63,500 nt of DNA from Neocallimastix lanati (nom. inval.) (GCA_016946835.1 JACVTC010000201.1:64001-127500), one strand, 5' to 3'; shown: positions 23,958 through 35,126, numbered from the stretch's first letter. A program made the numbers and translations. The notes: generated from the sequence alone by a model not told the origin.

Positions 23958-24442
23958 TGATACAATTAATTTAAAAAGTATCATAAAATATGGGAAAAGC
24001 AAGAGGGAATTAATCAAGAAATATCGTATTTATGAAATAGTATAATAATTATTATATATTTATATAATACACTCAAATTATTATTTTAGAATATAATGTT
24101 CATTTTATTATATTTATTTATTAAAATTATTCACTTTATTATATTTATTTATTAAAATAATTATTCACTATTATTCATTCTCAATTAATACATTTCAAAA
24201 AAAAATAAAAACACAACATTTTTTTTATAATTAAAACTTCCTAATTTTTATCTTATTATTCTCTATATTATTATTTAAAATTTGTACTTATATAATTAAT
24301 TATAATATATATAAATTTTTTTATAATAAACTTATATTAATAATAAAATAATAAAATAATTTTATAATATTATATCTTATTAAATATTAATTTTAACTTA
24401 TTAAGAAAATATTAATAATATAATTATTTACAATAATATTTA
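23958..24442 (-). repeat. 3' LTR of the Ty3 element
   Basis: It matches 32454-32941 from TGATACAATTAATT to TTACAATAATATTTA with only a few differences (for example a missing TAT near 24290). In plus orientation it begins TG and, if it ends at 24432, finishes CA. Confidence 0.9.
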
Positions 24443-24479
24443 AAATAATAATTATATCACTTTACATTCTTATTAAATA

Positions 24480-24829
24480 TAATATATATTATATATTTAT
24501 AATAATTTTTTTTATAATTTTTTTTTTTTTTTTTTTTTTTTTTAATAATTTTTTTTTTTTTTTTTTTTTTTTATATAATTTTTTTTTTTTTTTTTTTTTA
24601 TAATTTTTTATCTATAGTTTTTTTTTCTTTTTTTTTTTTTTTTAATAATTTTTTTTTTTTTTTTTTTATAATTTTTTATCTATAGTTTTTTTTTTTTTTT
24701 TTTTTTTATAATTTTTTATCTATAGATTTTTTTTTTTTTTTTTTTAATAATATTTTTTTCTAAAATTTTTTTCTATAAATTTTTTATAATATTTTTTTTT
24801 AAAAGTATATATTTTTTATAATATTACTC

Positions 24830-24864
<35 letters not shown>

Positions 24865-24926
24865 TAATTTTTTTTTTTTTTATAATTTTTTTTCTTTTAT
24901 TTTCTTTTAAAATTAATTTTATTTCT
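24480..24926. repeat. T-rich region with repeated TTTTTTATCTATAG units
   Basis: T runs of 15-25 alternate with ATAATTTTTTATCTATAG, which recurs three times (about 24600-24725), followed by a short (TTA)n at 24831-24862. It lies between the integrase stop and the 3' LTR and corresponds to the element's 3' untranslated part. Confidence 0.7.
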
Positions 24927-26108
24927 TTAATCTTTAAATTCAATAAAGTTAGTAATATAAGGAATAACATTTTTTAAATGAATGTTTCTTTCTGCTATTT
25001 CGTTAGTTATTGGATCATAAACAGTGACTGTGTTAAATTGTTGTTTCACTATTTTTAAAGGTCCTAAAAAGTATGGATCCAATTTTCTTCTATTAAAATT
25101 TCTGATTAATACTAAATCTCCAGGTCTAAAAGAACTTCGGAGTCGTTTTATTTGTTTCCTTCTATCACTCCACAATTTATTTACTGTTTCTATATTTTCT
25201 ATTGCTTCCTTTATCCATTGATTATGATTTATGAATTTCCTAATATAATATTCTTCTTCAGTTTCCTCAGGAAATCTTTCATCCATATTAATAGTAAGTC
25301 CAAATGGTTGTAAGTCTCTTCTACCGTATAGTAATTCGAAACTACTATACTTAGTCACTTCATTTCTACACGTCCTAAGTGCCCATAATGCACTTGGTAG
25401 AAGATCATCCCATTCCTTGTCATTACTTCCTAGAATTCTTAAGTATTTAGAGATTTCCCGGTTACGATTTTCTACCTCACCATTTGACGCAGGATGATAT
25501 GTACTAATATAATGTACATAAACATCATTCAAATCTAAAAAAGCCTTGGTTTTATCCGCTACAAATTGTGGTCCATTATCTGTTATTAATAATTCAGGAA
25601 TTCCATGTCTTGCAAAAACATTAGTGAGAAATCTTATAACATCTTCTGATTCTGTTTTTTTCAATGGCTCCGCTTCTACCCATTTGGTTAGGTAATCTAC
25701 TAAAACTATTATATATCGGTTTCCACGCTTTGTTCTGTATAATGGTCCAATTAAATCTAATCCAACTCTAGAAAATGGTAGACCAGGTGGAGTAGCCAAA
25801 TCTTCAGGATAGCTATTCGTTGGCTGAGGTTTGCAAGTTTGGCAATTATGACAACATTTAATAAATAATTTGATATCTTTGATCATACCTTTCCAGTAAA
25901 AATCTCTTCTCAGCCTATGATAGGTTTTATAAATGCCCTCATGTCCTATAGTATGAGCTGCATTTATTAATTTCCATTTTTCTTCTTGATTGTTGATAAC
26001 TTTCTTTAATATATTATTTTGTTTATAATATAGAATATTATCTATTTTAACAAATTTTTGATTAATATAATTTTCTAAAAAATTATTTAAACAATTTCCA
26101 CTATCCAC
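24927..26108 (-). CDS. Ty3 integrase
   Basis: The 393-codon frame is a complete Ty3-type integrase. The N-terminal zinc module is HTIGHEGIYKTYHRLRRDFY ... CCHNCQ. The catalytic core has VGLDLIGPLYRTKRGN, LLITDNGPQF and YHPASNGEVENRNREI (D, D, E). A C-terminal DNA-binding part follows (FRPGDLVLIRNFNRRKLDPY). No chromodomain is present. It is separated from the RNase H ORF by a frame change in the Asn-rich linker near 26110-26190, so it is either expressed by frameshift or a product of decay. It is nearly colinear with the integrase of the element at 3696-8052. Confidence 0.85.
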   Translation of the reverse strand: MDSGNCLNNFLENYINQKFVKIDNILYYKQNNILKKVINNQEEKWKLINAAHTIGHEGIYKTYHRLRRDFYWKGMIKDIKLFIKCCHNCQTCKPQPTNSYPEDLATPPGLPFSRVGLDLIGPLYRTKRGNRYIIVLVDYLTKWVEAEPLKKTESEDVIRFLTNVFARHGIPELLITDNGPQFVADKTKAFLDLNDVYVHYISTYHPASNGEVENRNREISKYLRILGSNDKEWDDLLPSALWALRTCRNEVTKYSSFELLYGRRDLQPFGLTINMDERFPEETEEEYYIRKFINHNQWIKEAIENIETVNKLWSDRRKQIKRLRSSFRPGDLVLIRNFNRRKLDPYFLGPLKIVKQQFNTVTVYDPITNEIAERNIHLKNVIPYITNFIEFKD

Positions 26109-26187
26109 AACATTATTGTTATTATTGTCATCAACTTTATTATTGTTATTATTAATATTATCATTACTATTATAAGGATCATTAATA

Positions 26188-29100
26188 TTAATAAATATAA
26201 TTATTAATTTCTTCTTTTTTATTTTTATTATTATTTTCTAAAATTTTATATTCTTCAATTTTTTTTTTTAGTCTTCTTGTATTATTAACGCTATTAATAA
26301 TATTATTATTTTTATCTTCATTATTTAGATTTTTATTGACATCCTTATTTTCATTATTTAAATTTTTATTTTTATTTTTATTTTCATTATCCTTAATATT
26401 AATTTTATTTTTGACTTTATTGTTATTTTCCTTAATAGTAAATTTATTTTTATTATTTTTGAAAGTGATTTTATTAATGTTTTCATTAATAATATTTTTA
26501 TTATTATTTTCATTTGTAATATTTGTAATTTTGCTTTTATCTTTAATATTATCTCCATTATTTATTAACTTTTCCTTTAAATCATTTTTATATTTTCCAA
26601 CGTTATTAGTTTCTTTTTTTTGGTTATTAAATAACCCCTCCCCCTCCTTAAAATTGTTATTAATATTTAAAGAATTTTTATTGTCATTGATATTAATTTT
26701 ATAATCTTTTTTAACAGACATTCTAGATAAAGCATCAGCAACTAAGTTTTTCTTACCTTCTTCATATTTAACATTAATTTTTAAAGTACTAAATTCTGTT
26801 ATCCATCTTACATGGCGACTGGAAGTAGGTTCCTTATTATTAAAAATATAAACTAATGGTTTGTGGTCAGTAAAAAGAATAGTTTCAAAACTATTGCCTG
26901 TAAGAAAAGGTTTAAATTTTTTTACACAATAGAAAGCAGCTAGACCTTCAAGTTCTGTTATACTATAGTTGTATTCAGCATTGGATAGAGTTCTACTTTC
27001 ATAATATAAGGGTTCTTCAACGTTATTATCATCCAGTTGCAAAAGTACCCCTCCAATACCCGCTTTTGATGCATCAGTACGAATTATAAATGGTTTATTA
27101 AAATTAGGAGGTGATAAAATTGGAGCTTTAACTAGTTGAGTTTTTAAATATTCAAAGGATATGTTACATTCAGTAGACCAAATAAAAGGAGTATCTTTCT
27201 TAGTTAGTTCATATAAGGGTTTAGCAATTTGTGCAAAATTACTAATAAATTTCCGGTAGTACCCAATTGCTCCAAGAAATGAACGTAATTGTTTAATATT
27301 AGTAGGAGGTAACCAATTAGTAATTATTTCAATTTTAGAAATCATAGGTTTAATGCCTTTAGTTGATAAAGTATGGCCTAATAAATCTACTTCTTCTTGA
27401 AAGAAGTGGCATTTTTCGAAATTGACTTTGAGTCCATTATTATTAAAAATTTGGAATACTTTTTCAATGTCTTTTATGTGTTGTTCCAACGAACTAGAAT
27501 AAATAACTAAATCATCAATATAGATAAAAACACATACACCAATTAGATCAAAGAAAATTCTATTCATCTCCCTTTGGAAGGTTGCGGGAGCATTACAAAG
27601 ACCAAACGGCATGACTTCAAAATTAAAATTGCAATACAAAGTAGTAAAACAAGTAATATCTTTATCATCAGGATTCATCGGAATTTGATGATATCCTGAA
27701 AATAAGTCAATCGTAGATAATATTGTGGTATCACCACTGATATAATAAAGTATGTCATCAATAAGAGGAAGAGCATATGCATCCTTTAAAGTACAGTTAT
27801 TAATCTTCCTATAATCAATACATATTCTAACTTGTCCATTTTTCTTCGGAACAAGTACAACGGGAGAAGACCACGGAGAACTAGAAGGAACTATTAATTT
27901 ATTATTAATTAATTTAATTAATTCTTTTTTTAATGCGTCAGCTTGTACTTTTGAAACACGATATGTGCGTTGTTTTATGGGTTCTGTTCCAGGAATTAAA
28001 TTTATTCTGTGTGGATATAATTTTGAGGATCCCAAATCATCAGTTTTTAACGCTAGTACACTAATGTATTCTAAAAATAAATTTTCAACACTTGATTTTA
28101 GATGTTCTGGTAGTTTATTAACAATAGAATAAATCATATCAAATTTTGTTTTAGTATCATTAATTGGTACGTTATCTTTATTGTCTATTACTTCATTTGT
28201 TAAGACTAAAAGTGCTGGTATTAAATAAGTATTAATATTGTGTAATTTACTTTTATATTCTTTATCATTTATTTTAGCTTTAGGTAATTTAGAAGGTTCA
28301 TTTATTTTATCATTAAAATTTCTTTCTGAAATGTTTTTAGGTGAATTGTAAGAATTTAATTTTAACATATCAATATTAATATTTTCAATATTTATTTTAG
28401 GATTATTTATTTTTTTATAAATGATTTCGTTATTTTTATTTTCAATCTTATTTATTTGTTCAGTAATTATTTTAGGATTATTTATTTTATTATTAGAGAT
28501 ATTATTATTATTTTTTTCAATATTATTTAAATTTGAATTAATATTATTATCAATTATAACATCAAGAAAACATGATGGATCATCTTTAAAATTATTAATA
28601 TGAATATTTGGAATATCAGATTCCACATAAATAAAGAAGGTATTATTATCATTATTATTTATATCCAACTCATCATTTAATTCATTTTCATTAATGTCAG
28701 AATATTCATCACTTAAACTATCATCATTATTATTTTCATCTAGTTCTTGATCACATTTATTTGTTTTATCAGTAGGTTTAAGATTAACATCATAAAATAA
28801 TGAGGCTAGTTTAACAAAATTATTATCATCATCAATATGAAACAGAGTATCATTTACTAAGTTTATATCAAAACGATTTCTTTTTAAAGTATCAACACCA
28901 ATTAATATATCAAATATATCATCTTTCTCTATTTTTCTAAAATAATCTACAAATGTGTAATTTCCAATAGTTATCGATAATTCATAAATATCAGAGTCAA
29001 TAGAATTATTTGAATAAACTTGAAAAATCTTCTCTGATATTCTTCCAATAGGATTTTTATTAATATTATATTTTTTTAGAGCTGAAGATGTAATTAAATT

Positions 29101-29385
29101 TACACTAGCACAAGAGTCAAGGAATATTTCTACTGGTTTTTTATCTACCGTTCCTTTGACTTTAATCACTTTGTGCTGACTTATAATATTCATAACATTA
29201 ATTAGTGAAGTATTTGCTTTTGTTGTATTATTCCCTTTTCCTTCTGTTAAACGTAAAGCTTTAGTAAATTCTGACCTAAACTTTGGGAATAAGTCTAATA
29301 AGTAAACTAGTTTTGTTATTACTTCAGTTGAAGCTACCTCCTTAATTAAATCATTTATTTTATATTCTTCAAAAGTTTCCATCAT
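26188..29385 (-). CDS. Ty3 protease, reverse transcriptase and RNase H
   Basis: A 1065-codon frame. The protease starts near residue 85 with VEIFLDSCASVNLITSSALK; the catalytic triplet reads D-S-C instead of the usual D-S/T-G. An acidic/Asn-rich linker of about 200 residues follows. The RT has DLGSSKLYPHRINLIPG, WSSPVVLVPKKNGQVRIC, DLFSGYHQIP, FIYIDDLVIYSSS (catalytic YIDD) and LRSFLGAIGYYRKF. RNase H has IRTDASKAGIGGVLLQ, ELEGLAAFYCVKKF, FTDHKPLVYIF and ADALSRM. The last 180 residues are Asn/Lys repeats. The enzymes copy element RNA to DNA. The long open frame suggests fairly recent activity. Confidence 0.87.
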   Translation of the reverse strand: MMETFEEYKINDLIKEVASTEVITKLVYLLDLFPKFRSEFTKALRLTEGKGNNTTKANTSLINVMNIISQHKVIKVKGTVDKKPVEIFLDSCASVNLITSSALKKYNINKNPIGRISEKIFQVYSNNSIDSDIYELSITIGNYTFVDYFRKIEKDDIFDILIGVDTLKRNRFDINLVNDTLFHIDDDNNFVKLASLFYDVNLKPTDKTNKCDQELDENNNDDSLSDEYSDINENELNDELDINNNDNNTFFIYVESDIPNIHINNFKDDPSCFLDVIIDNNINSNLNNIEKNNNNISNNKINNPKIITEQINKIENKNNEIIYKKINNPKINIENINIDMLKLNSYNSPKNISERNFNDKINEPSKLPKAKINDKEYKSKLHNINTYLIPALLVLTNEVIDNKDNVPINDTKTKFDMIYSIVNKLPEHLKSSVENLFLEYISVLALKTDDLGSSKLYPHRINLIPGTEPIKQRTYRVSKVQADALKKELIKLINNKLIVPSSSPWSSPVVLVPKKNGQVRICIDYRKINNCTLKDAYALPLIDDILYYISGDTTILSTIDLFSGYHQIPMNPDDKDITCFTTLYCNFNFEVMPFGLCNAPATFQREMNRIFFDLIGVCVFIYIDDLVIYSSSLEQHIKDIEKVFQIFNNNGLKVNFEKCHFFQEEVDLLGHTLSTKGIKPMISKIEIITNWLPPTNIKQLRSFLGAIGYYRKFISNFAQIAKPLYELTKKDTPFIWSTECNISFEYLKTQLVKAPILSPPNFNKPFIIRTDASKAGIGGVLLQLDDNNVEEPLYYESRTLSNAEYNYSITELEGLAAFYCVKKFKPFLTGNSFETILFTDHKPLVYIFNNKEPTSSRHVRWITEFSTLKINVKYEEGKKNLVADALSRMSVKKDYKININDNKNSLNINNNFKEGEGLFNNQKKETNNVGKYKNDLKEKLINNGDNIKDKSKITNITNENNNKNIINENINKITFKNNKNKFTIKENNNKVKNKINIKDNENKNKNKNLNNENKDVNKNLNNEDKNNNIINSVNNTRRLKKKIEEYKILENNNKNKKEEINNYIY

Positions 29386-29662
29386 TTTAATGTGTTTTTC
29401 CGGTTTATTAAATTCTTGAGTGATGGATATTTTATTATTATTTTCTTCACTTAATATTTCTTTTATTTTTTCCTTTTTATTAATTTTTTTAGCATTTCTT
29501 ATATTTGGTTGATTAATTACAGAAAGGTCAAGGTAATTTAATTTATTTGTATCTATATTATTATTATCCTTATCTTGTAATATATTATTTTTCGGAGAAT
29601 TATTATTATGTATTTCTTTTTTCTTAGCTATTAAATTTTCATTATTTTTAGAGTTAGTAATA

Positions 29663-30463
29663 TTACTGTTTTTTTTTATTATTTATTTCTGTATCTGTTA
29701 GAGAAATATTATCATGAATTTCAATTATATCATTAAAAGAAACACTTTTATTATTAGTTTTTGGAATATTTTTTTCATTAATTATATCAAATTTTCTAAT
29801 AGTGTTATTTATTTCTTCATTATTTTGGAAATCATTAGTTGTCACATTAATTTCTTCCGTTTCCATATTGGAGTTTGTAGATTTATTAATTTTATTATTT
29901 AATTTACTTTGAATCTTCTTTTTTATTGCAGGTGTGATAATTGGGACAGGATTATCTGTTAACTTTTTCTTAACTTCTTTTAGAAAAGGAGTTGGTTTTG
30001 AGTTATTTTTATTTCCTTTTCTCTGAACCACTGCCGCAATTTCCTCCACTTCATCATTATCATTGAAATCATTATTATATTCATTTATTTCATCATTTTC
30101 AATATTATTTTCTTCTTTGTTTAAATAATAAATATTACTATTTTTTTCCATGTAATTTTGATTATTAGAATAATCAGGATAATTATTATATTTATTAACT
30201 TCATCTTCATAATAATCATTATGCATTAAATGTTCCTTATTATTATTATAATTACTATCATTTAATTTTATATTATTAGGAAAATTATTAGTATTAACAA
30301 TATTATTATTTTTATTGTTGTCTATAATTTCATTCTCAATTTTAAAATTGTTTTTATTATTAATATTGTTAATATTATTTATATTATCATTATTATTTAT
30401 ATAATTATTAATATTTTTAAAATTGTTATATTTAATATTGTTAGAGGAATTATCATAATTCAT
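29663..30463 (-). pseudogene. Asn-rich Gag-Pol linker of the Ty3 element
   Basis: 266 codons, almost entirely Asn/Ile/Lys/Asp, with a short more complex stretch (EEIAAVVQRKGNKNNSKPTP, KKLTDNPVPIITPAIKKKIQ). It lies between the CCHC domain and the protease. It is in neither the Gag frame nor the -1 frame of the frameshift site; an A run near 30480 probably carries the indel. No enzymatic motif is seen. Confidence 0.5.
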
Positions 30464-30677
30464 GTTTTGTTATTAATTTTTTTTATTTTATCACTATCAT
30501 TATTATAATTATATTTTCCATTATCATTATAAAGAGTTTTATTAGTTTCCATTATATTATTATTATTATTTAAATCTAATGAATATGTTAAATTCACATA
30601 TTCGTTATTATTGTTTTTATTATAGTTAATATTTTGTTGATTGGTTTGTTTAGTGGAAGTTATCCTTCTCCCAATAT

Positions 30678-31277
30678 TTAGTTTAAACGATTATTATTAA
30701 GAAGTCCTTTTTCCTCCATTTCTGCTAATTGCTTAAATGTATAAGGGCATTTATTACTCTTGTGTCCTTCTTGGTAACAACGATGGCAATATAATGTAGA
30801 ATTTGGGCTGTTTAAATCTAATCCTTGCTGGATTCTATTTTGAATATCGGAGTTATTAATAAATTGTTCTTTTCTATTTTTTATATACGGATTTTTAATT
30901 TGATTATTTTGATCATGATAATTATTATATCCTTGAATATTATTATAATTATTTTGGGGAACTCTTGCATTATAATTATTAGTTCCATTGTTTATATAAT
31001 TAAAATTATTATTTCTTCTATTATTGCTATTATTAAAATTATTTATATTTCCATTTGTACGGTAATTACCATAAGAATTATTGAGTGTAGCTCTATTTGG
31101 ATTATATAAATTAAAATTATTACTATTATTAAAAGAATATCCATTATTATTAGAATTCCAGTTATTATTGTTAATCATATTTTTATTTTGTTGATAATTA
31201 TTTCTTGGATCTGCATTAAAATAATTAAATGTAGGATTTCTATTTCTTCTTGGGAAACTAGTATTTTGAGTCAACAT
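30678..31277 (-). pseudogene. Gag nucleocapsid part with CCHC knuckle
   Basis: 199 codons rich in Asn and Tyr, ending in one zinc knuckle, CHRCYQEGHKSNKC, just before the stop. It is in the same frame as the capsid ORF (31359-31871), with only the TAG at 31359-31361 between them, so capsid and nucleocapsid were once one protein. The frame stops at TAA (30678-30680), immediately after the slippery heptamer. Confidence 0.75.
30681..30687 (-). promoter_or_regulatory. Putative -1 ribosomal frameshift site T TTA AAC
   Basis: On the minus strand the last Gag codons are CGT TTA AAC TAA. The heptamer T-TTA-AAC fits X-XXY-YYZ in the Gag frame and abuts the stop. The -1 frame is then open for about 65 codons (LNIGRRITSTKQ...). 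A downstream stem is weak (GGA/TCC), so the stimulator is unclear. Confidence 0.55.
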
Positions 31278-31358
31278 AAATAAATTTCTAATATTTCTTT
31301 TATTGTTAGTTGTTCTAATTTGATATTCTTCATTACCATTATTATTATCTGGTTTGTT

Positions 31359-31870
31359 CTATTCCTTCTCTGCTTCTTCAGCCGTTTCAGCAATTTCATA
31401 AGCTTCATTCAAGGAATCACATTTAGACATAAATACTTGAGAATAAGCAAAATTTCTTGACTTTATAGCGTTCCTATAAGTTTTTACTGAAACAATTTTT
31501 TGGTAGTCTCTTGACAAATCGTGATATAATCGTCTATATCTATCATTAAAAGTTTTTATTGTTTCATTTTCTTTAATTTTTAATCCTTGAAGGTAGGTCA
31601 ACTTATCTCCTTCGGTAATTCCAAGATGTTCTTCTACTGCCTTTTGAATTTCCTTAAGAGAAGGGTACACACCTGTTCTTTTATTTATTAGTCTTCTTAA
31701 AACGGCTTTAGTATTTGAATCCACAGCTTCAGAAGTCCAAGTAAAAATTCTTTCCGGGTCTTTTATATTGCAAACTCTCATTAAGTTGCTAAGGTCTTCA
31801 ATCCAATCCACTACATTATTTTCATAGTCTTCTAACATAGGGAGGACTTTATAGATTTTCAAAGAATCCA

Positions 31871-31871
<1 letters not shown>
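31359..31871 (-). pseudogene. Ty3 Gag capsid
   Basis: 170 codons start MDSLKIYKVLPMLEDYENNVVD, with the Gag pattern WIEDLSNLMRVCNIKDPERI, then VYPSLKEIQKAVEEHLGI and FNDRYRRLYHDLSRDY. The start lies right before a (TTA)n/poly-T leader. A TAG (31359-31361) cuts it from the nucleocapsid part in the same frame; loss by mutation is likelier than designed readthrough, but readthrough cannot be excluded. Confidence 0.75.
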
Positions 31872-31925
<54 letters not shown>

Positions 31926-31973
31926 ATTTATTATTATTATTAAATTTATTATTATTATTAAATTTATTATTAT

Positions 31974-32018
<45 letters not shown>

Positions 32019-32428
32019 GTATATTATATATTATTATTTATTTTTATTATAAATATATAATTCTCTGATTTTCTTGGCTATTTGTTTTAAATTTTCAAGG
32101 CTGTGAATTATATCTACTCTCTTGCCTTACTCAATTTTCGATTCTATTCACCCTTTATTCTCTTTAAAACAAATCCAGTACTCTCTCAGTATTAATATAT
32201 TTTTATATGTGAATTTATATATTTTTAAATATTTATAAAATTACCACAATTTATTATAAAATTTTTTTTTATAAAATTTTTTTTATAAATTTTTTTTTTT
32301 TTTTTTTTTTTATATATATATATATATATTTTTATATATATATATATTTTTTTTTTATAATTTTTTTTTATAATTATTATTTATTTAATTTTTATACTAT
32401 ATTTTCACGATATTTTCCTGCTTGCTTC
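31872..32428 (-). other. 5' leader of the Ty3 element
   Basis: It holds (TTA)n at 31873-31970, a poly-T run near 31979-32013, a more complex unique part (32050-32190) with CT-rich motifs, and TA repeats (32310-32350). It is non-coding. Confidence 0.6.
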
Positions 32429-32445
32429 GCCCGGATTCTCCACCA
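32429..32445 (-). promoter_or_regulatory. Primer-binding site of the Ty3 element
   Basis: On the minus strand TGGTGGAGAATCCGGGC begins 8 bases inside the 5' LTR border. It has the TGG start expected for pairing with a tRNA 3' CCA end; the complementary tRNA end would be GCCCGGATTCTCCACCA. The tRNA identity is not determined. Confidence 0.7.
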
Positions 32446-32453
32446 AAAATGGT

Positions 32454-32941
32454 TGATACAATTAATTTAAAAAGTATCATAAAATATGGGAAAAGCAAGA
32501 GGGAATTAATCAAGAAATATCGTATTTATGAAATAGTATAATAATTATTATATATTTATATAATACACTCAAATTATTATTTTAGAATATAATGTTCATT
32601 TTATTATATTTATTTATTAAAATTATTCACTTTATTATATTTATTTATTAAAATAATTATTCACTATTATTCATTCTCAATTAATACATTTCAAAAAAAA
32701 ATAAAAACACAACATTTTTTTTATAATTAAAACTTCCTAATTTTTATCTTATTATTCTCTATATTATTATTTAAAATTTGTACTTATTATATAATTAATT
32801 ATAATATATATATATTTTTTTATAATAAACTTATATTAATAATAAAATAATAAAATAATTTTATAATATTATATCTTATTAAATATTAATTTTAACTTAT
32901 TAAGAAAATATTAATAATAAAATTATTTACAATAATATTTA
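32454..32941 (-). repeat. 5' LTR of the Ty3 element
   Basis: Partner of 23958-24442. The identity is high enough to suggest a fairly recent insertion. The right end is either 32931 (TTTACA) or 32941, depending on where the repeat is cut. Confidence 0.88.
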
Positions 32942-34368
32942 TGTTAAAATTAAGATATAAAATAGTTTTATGATTAATAACGTTACTAGGTTAATATGTT
33001 GAATTATATATTAATAATCCAACAATAATTAATTAATAATAATATAAAAATAATATAAGATAAATAGTTAAGTTATTTAAACACTTAATATCTAAGAATA
33101 TTTTAAATAATAATTTCTTTGAAGGATTTATGAAAATATTTATTTATTGAATTATTAGTATATAATTATTGTAAATACAATAACCTTACAAAGAACATAA
33201 AAGATAGATTTTTACATCTTTCTTTTATACTTTGTAAGTTACATAATAATAGTATTTAATTATAAGATAATAATAATATAGTAAAATGAATATTAATAAA
33301 ATATTAAAATAATAACAATATTGATATGTTTAAAATATTTAATATAATTAAATAAATTTAATTTGTATAATTAATTTGAATAATTAAAAATAATTAATAT
33401 ATATGATATAAACATATATATAAACATAATATAAATAAATACATGTGACGTCATATGTAAATAATTGAAATTATTAATATAAATCTTATTTATTAATATT
33501 TTCAGAATTATTAGGCCTAAGATAATTCTTTAAATATTAAATAAGAATTTATATTAATTATTAATTAAATGTTTATTGAAATGTGAATAACTGAAATTGA
33601 GATTTCAATTCAGTTATAATTTCAACAATTTATGTTGAAATTACAACTGAATTAAATTTCAATTTCAATTAATTTCAATTAAATTATTAAAAACAAAATA
33701 ATTAATAAAAATTTATAATTCATTAATTATTCTTTAAATTTTATTTATTTTATAATATTATAAGTTATTTGATCATCTTAGGACCAGCTTAGGCCTACTG
33801 ATTCTAATGATATCATATTAAACTTAAATATTATTAATAAATAAAATATTTATTCAACATGAATCATTTGGTCATGTCATCCTTGATTCATAAATTAATG
33901 TTTATGTATTAATTTATGTTATATTGATTTAATTAATTATTAATTATTAATTACTATATTAAATATTTAAATTTAATATTATATTATATATATTAGCTAA
34001 TATATTAGATTAAAAAATATAATTTATTTATATTAAACATATTCTTATACTAAATATTATTATTATCAACTTTATATTATTATTATCAATATTCTCAAAC
34101 CTACAAAGTATAAAAAGAAAATTCAAATTTATTCTTTTTGTTCTTTGTAAGGTTATAGTTAACCTATTATAATATAACTATATATTTCTATTAATAAATA
34201 AAAATTTTTTATCATATCAAACCAATTATTAGTTTTAATTAAGTGTTAAATTAACAAATTTAACTTTATAACTCTTTTATTTTAGTAATTTATTTATATC
34301 TATATAGTTATATTATATAGATATATCAACCTGATTCCGTCGTTAATTTCAATCTGTCTACTTTTTAA
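32942..34368 (+). mobile_element. Probable 5' LTR or leader of the Gag-protease element, rich in palindromes
   Basis: It begins TGTTAAAA and a matching TTTTTAACA ends at 34368, shortly before a Gag start at 34405, so an LTR of about 1.4 kb is plausible. No second copy is in the window to prove it and no TGG primer site follows. Inside are imperfect palindromes at 33180-33238 and 34101-34154 (both with CTTACAAAG / CTTTGTAAG-type arms), about 33513-33540 (centre AGGCCT) and 33588-33662. A perfect TGACGTCA lies at 33446-33453. Confidence 0.45.
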
Positions 34369-34404
34369 CAATAACCTTACCTAAGAAAAGAGAATCACCT
34401 TGAT

Positions 34405-35126
34405 ATGTCCCTTTATAATAACGTGTGGGCAAACTCCTATCCTGACTTTGCTCCTATGTCGGAAGTAAATAAGCTAAGAACAGACGCTCAGATTACTGTC
34501 TCTGAACTGGCAAAAGATGCAGAAGTTACATTCTTATCAAGAGAAGAATTTTAATAAATATAATGAAGATCTTCAAAAGAAACTTTTTACTTTAAATAGG
34601 GATAACAAGAAAATCATAAAACAACTTTCTTCTATTACCAGCATTTTAAATCAGAAATTCGATTTTATTCCTAATGTTAATGCTTCTCAAAATCAAGATG
34701 ATAACGCTTCTATATCAACAAGAAGAGAGGCAGACAATGATGTAATAATGAGGAATACTATTCCCAATACACTTCAAGAAGTCCCAGAACCTGGATTCTT
34801 CACTGGGGATACTAAGGAAACCGATCTCTTTTGTCAGCTCTGTGAAGATACTTTTAAGACTTATCCTAACTGTGAATCTACTATGGATGTAAAAATTAAT
34901 TATGTTAAGTCACGCTTAAGAGATGGTGCTCGTAATTGGTATTATGCCAAATATAAAGATAGAAGTCCAGCAACATTAGAAGAATTGATTAAAGAATTAA
35001 GGAAAGCTTTTAATAATGCTGCCAGTAAGAAATTAGCCATGATCCAACTCGCAAAAATTTCTCACACATTTGGGAAAATTAATGATTATATTGATGAATT
35101 TCGAACCCTTACAACATGTTTGAATT
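34405..35126 (+). pseudogene. Gag, 5' part, interrupted by the chromovirus
   Basis: An ATG at 34405 opens MSLYNNVWANSYPDFAPMSE and runs to about 34520, where a frameshift moves the coding frame to KLHSYQEKNFNKYNED. The Gag capsid core follows: EVPEPGFFTGDTKETDLFCQ, KINYVKSRLRDGARNWYY, LRKAFNNAASKKLAMIQLAK, ending TTCLN at the insertion. The frame resumes exactly at 41889 with N-WNEEALVLFFYNG. The insertion duplicated GAATT (35122-35126 and 41888-41892). Confidence 0.85.

Larger units (their letters stand above)
23958..32941 (-). mobile_element. Ty3/gypsy retrotransposon with both LTRs
   Basis: On the minus strand: 5' LTR (32454-32941), primer site (32429-32445), Gag, CCHC domain, protease, RT, RNase H, Asn-rich linker, integrase, T-rich region, 3' LTR (23958-24442). 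The two LTRs agree almost base for base over about 480 bp. Coding is split by a TAG in Gag (31359), a likely programmed -1 site (30681-30687) and several frameshifts in Asn-rich parts. No target duplication is visible; the right LTR border touches the LTR of the next element at 32942. Confidence 0.9.

Noticed and set aside
31359-31361. Designed readthrough of the Gag TAG
   Set aside because: No known readthrough context is visible and the element has other lesions; simple mutation is more likely.
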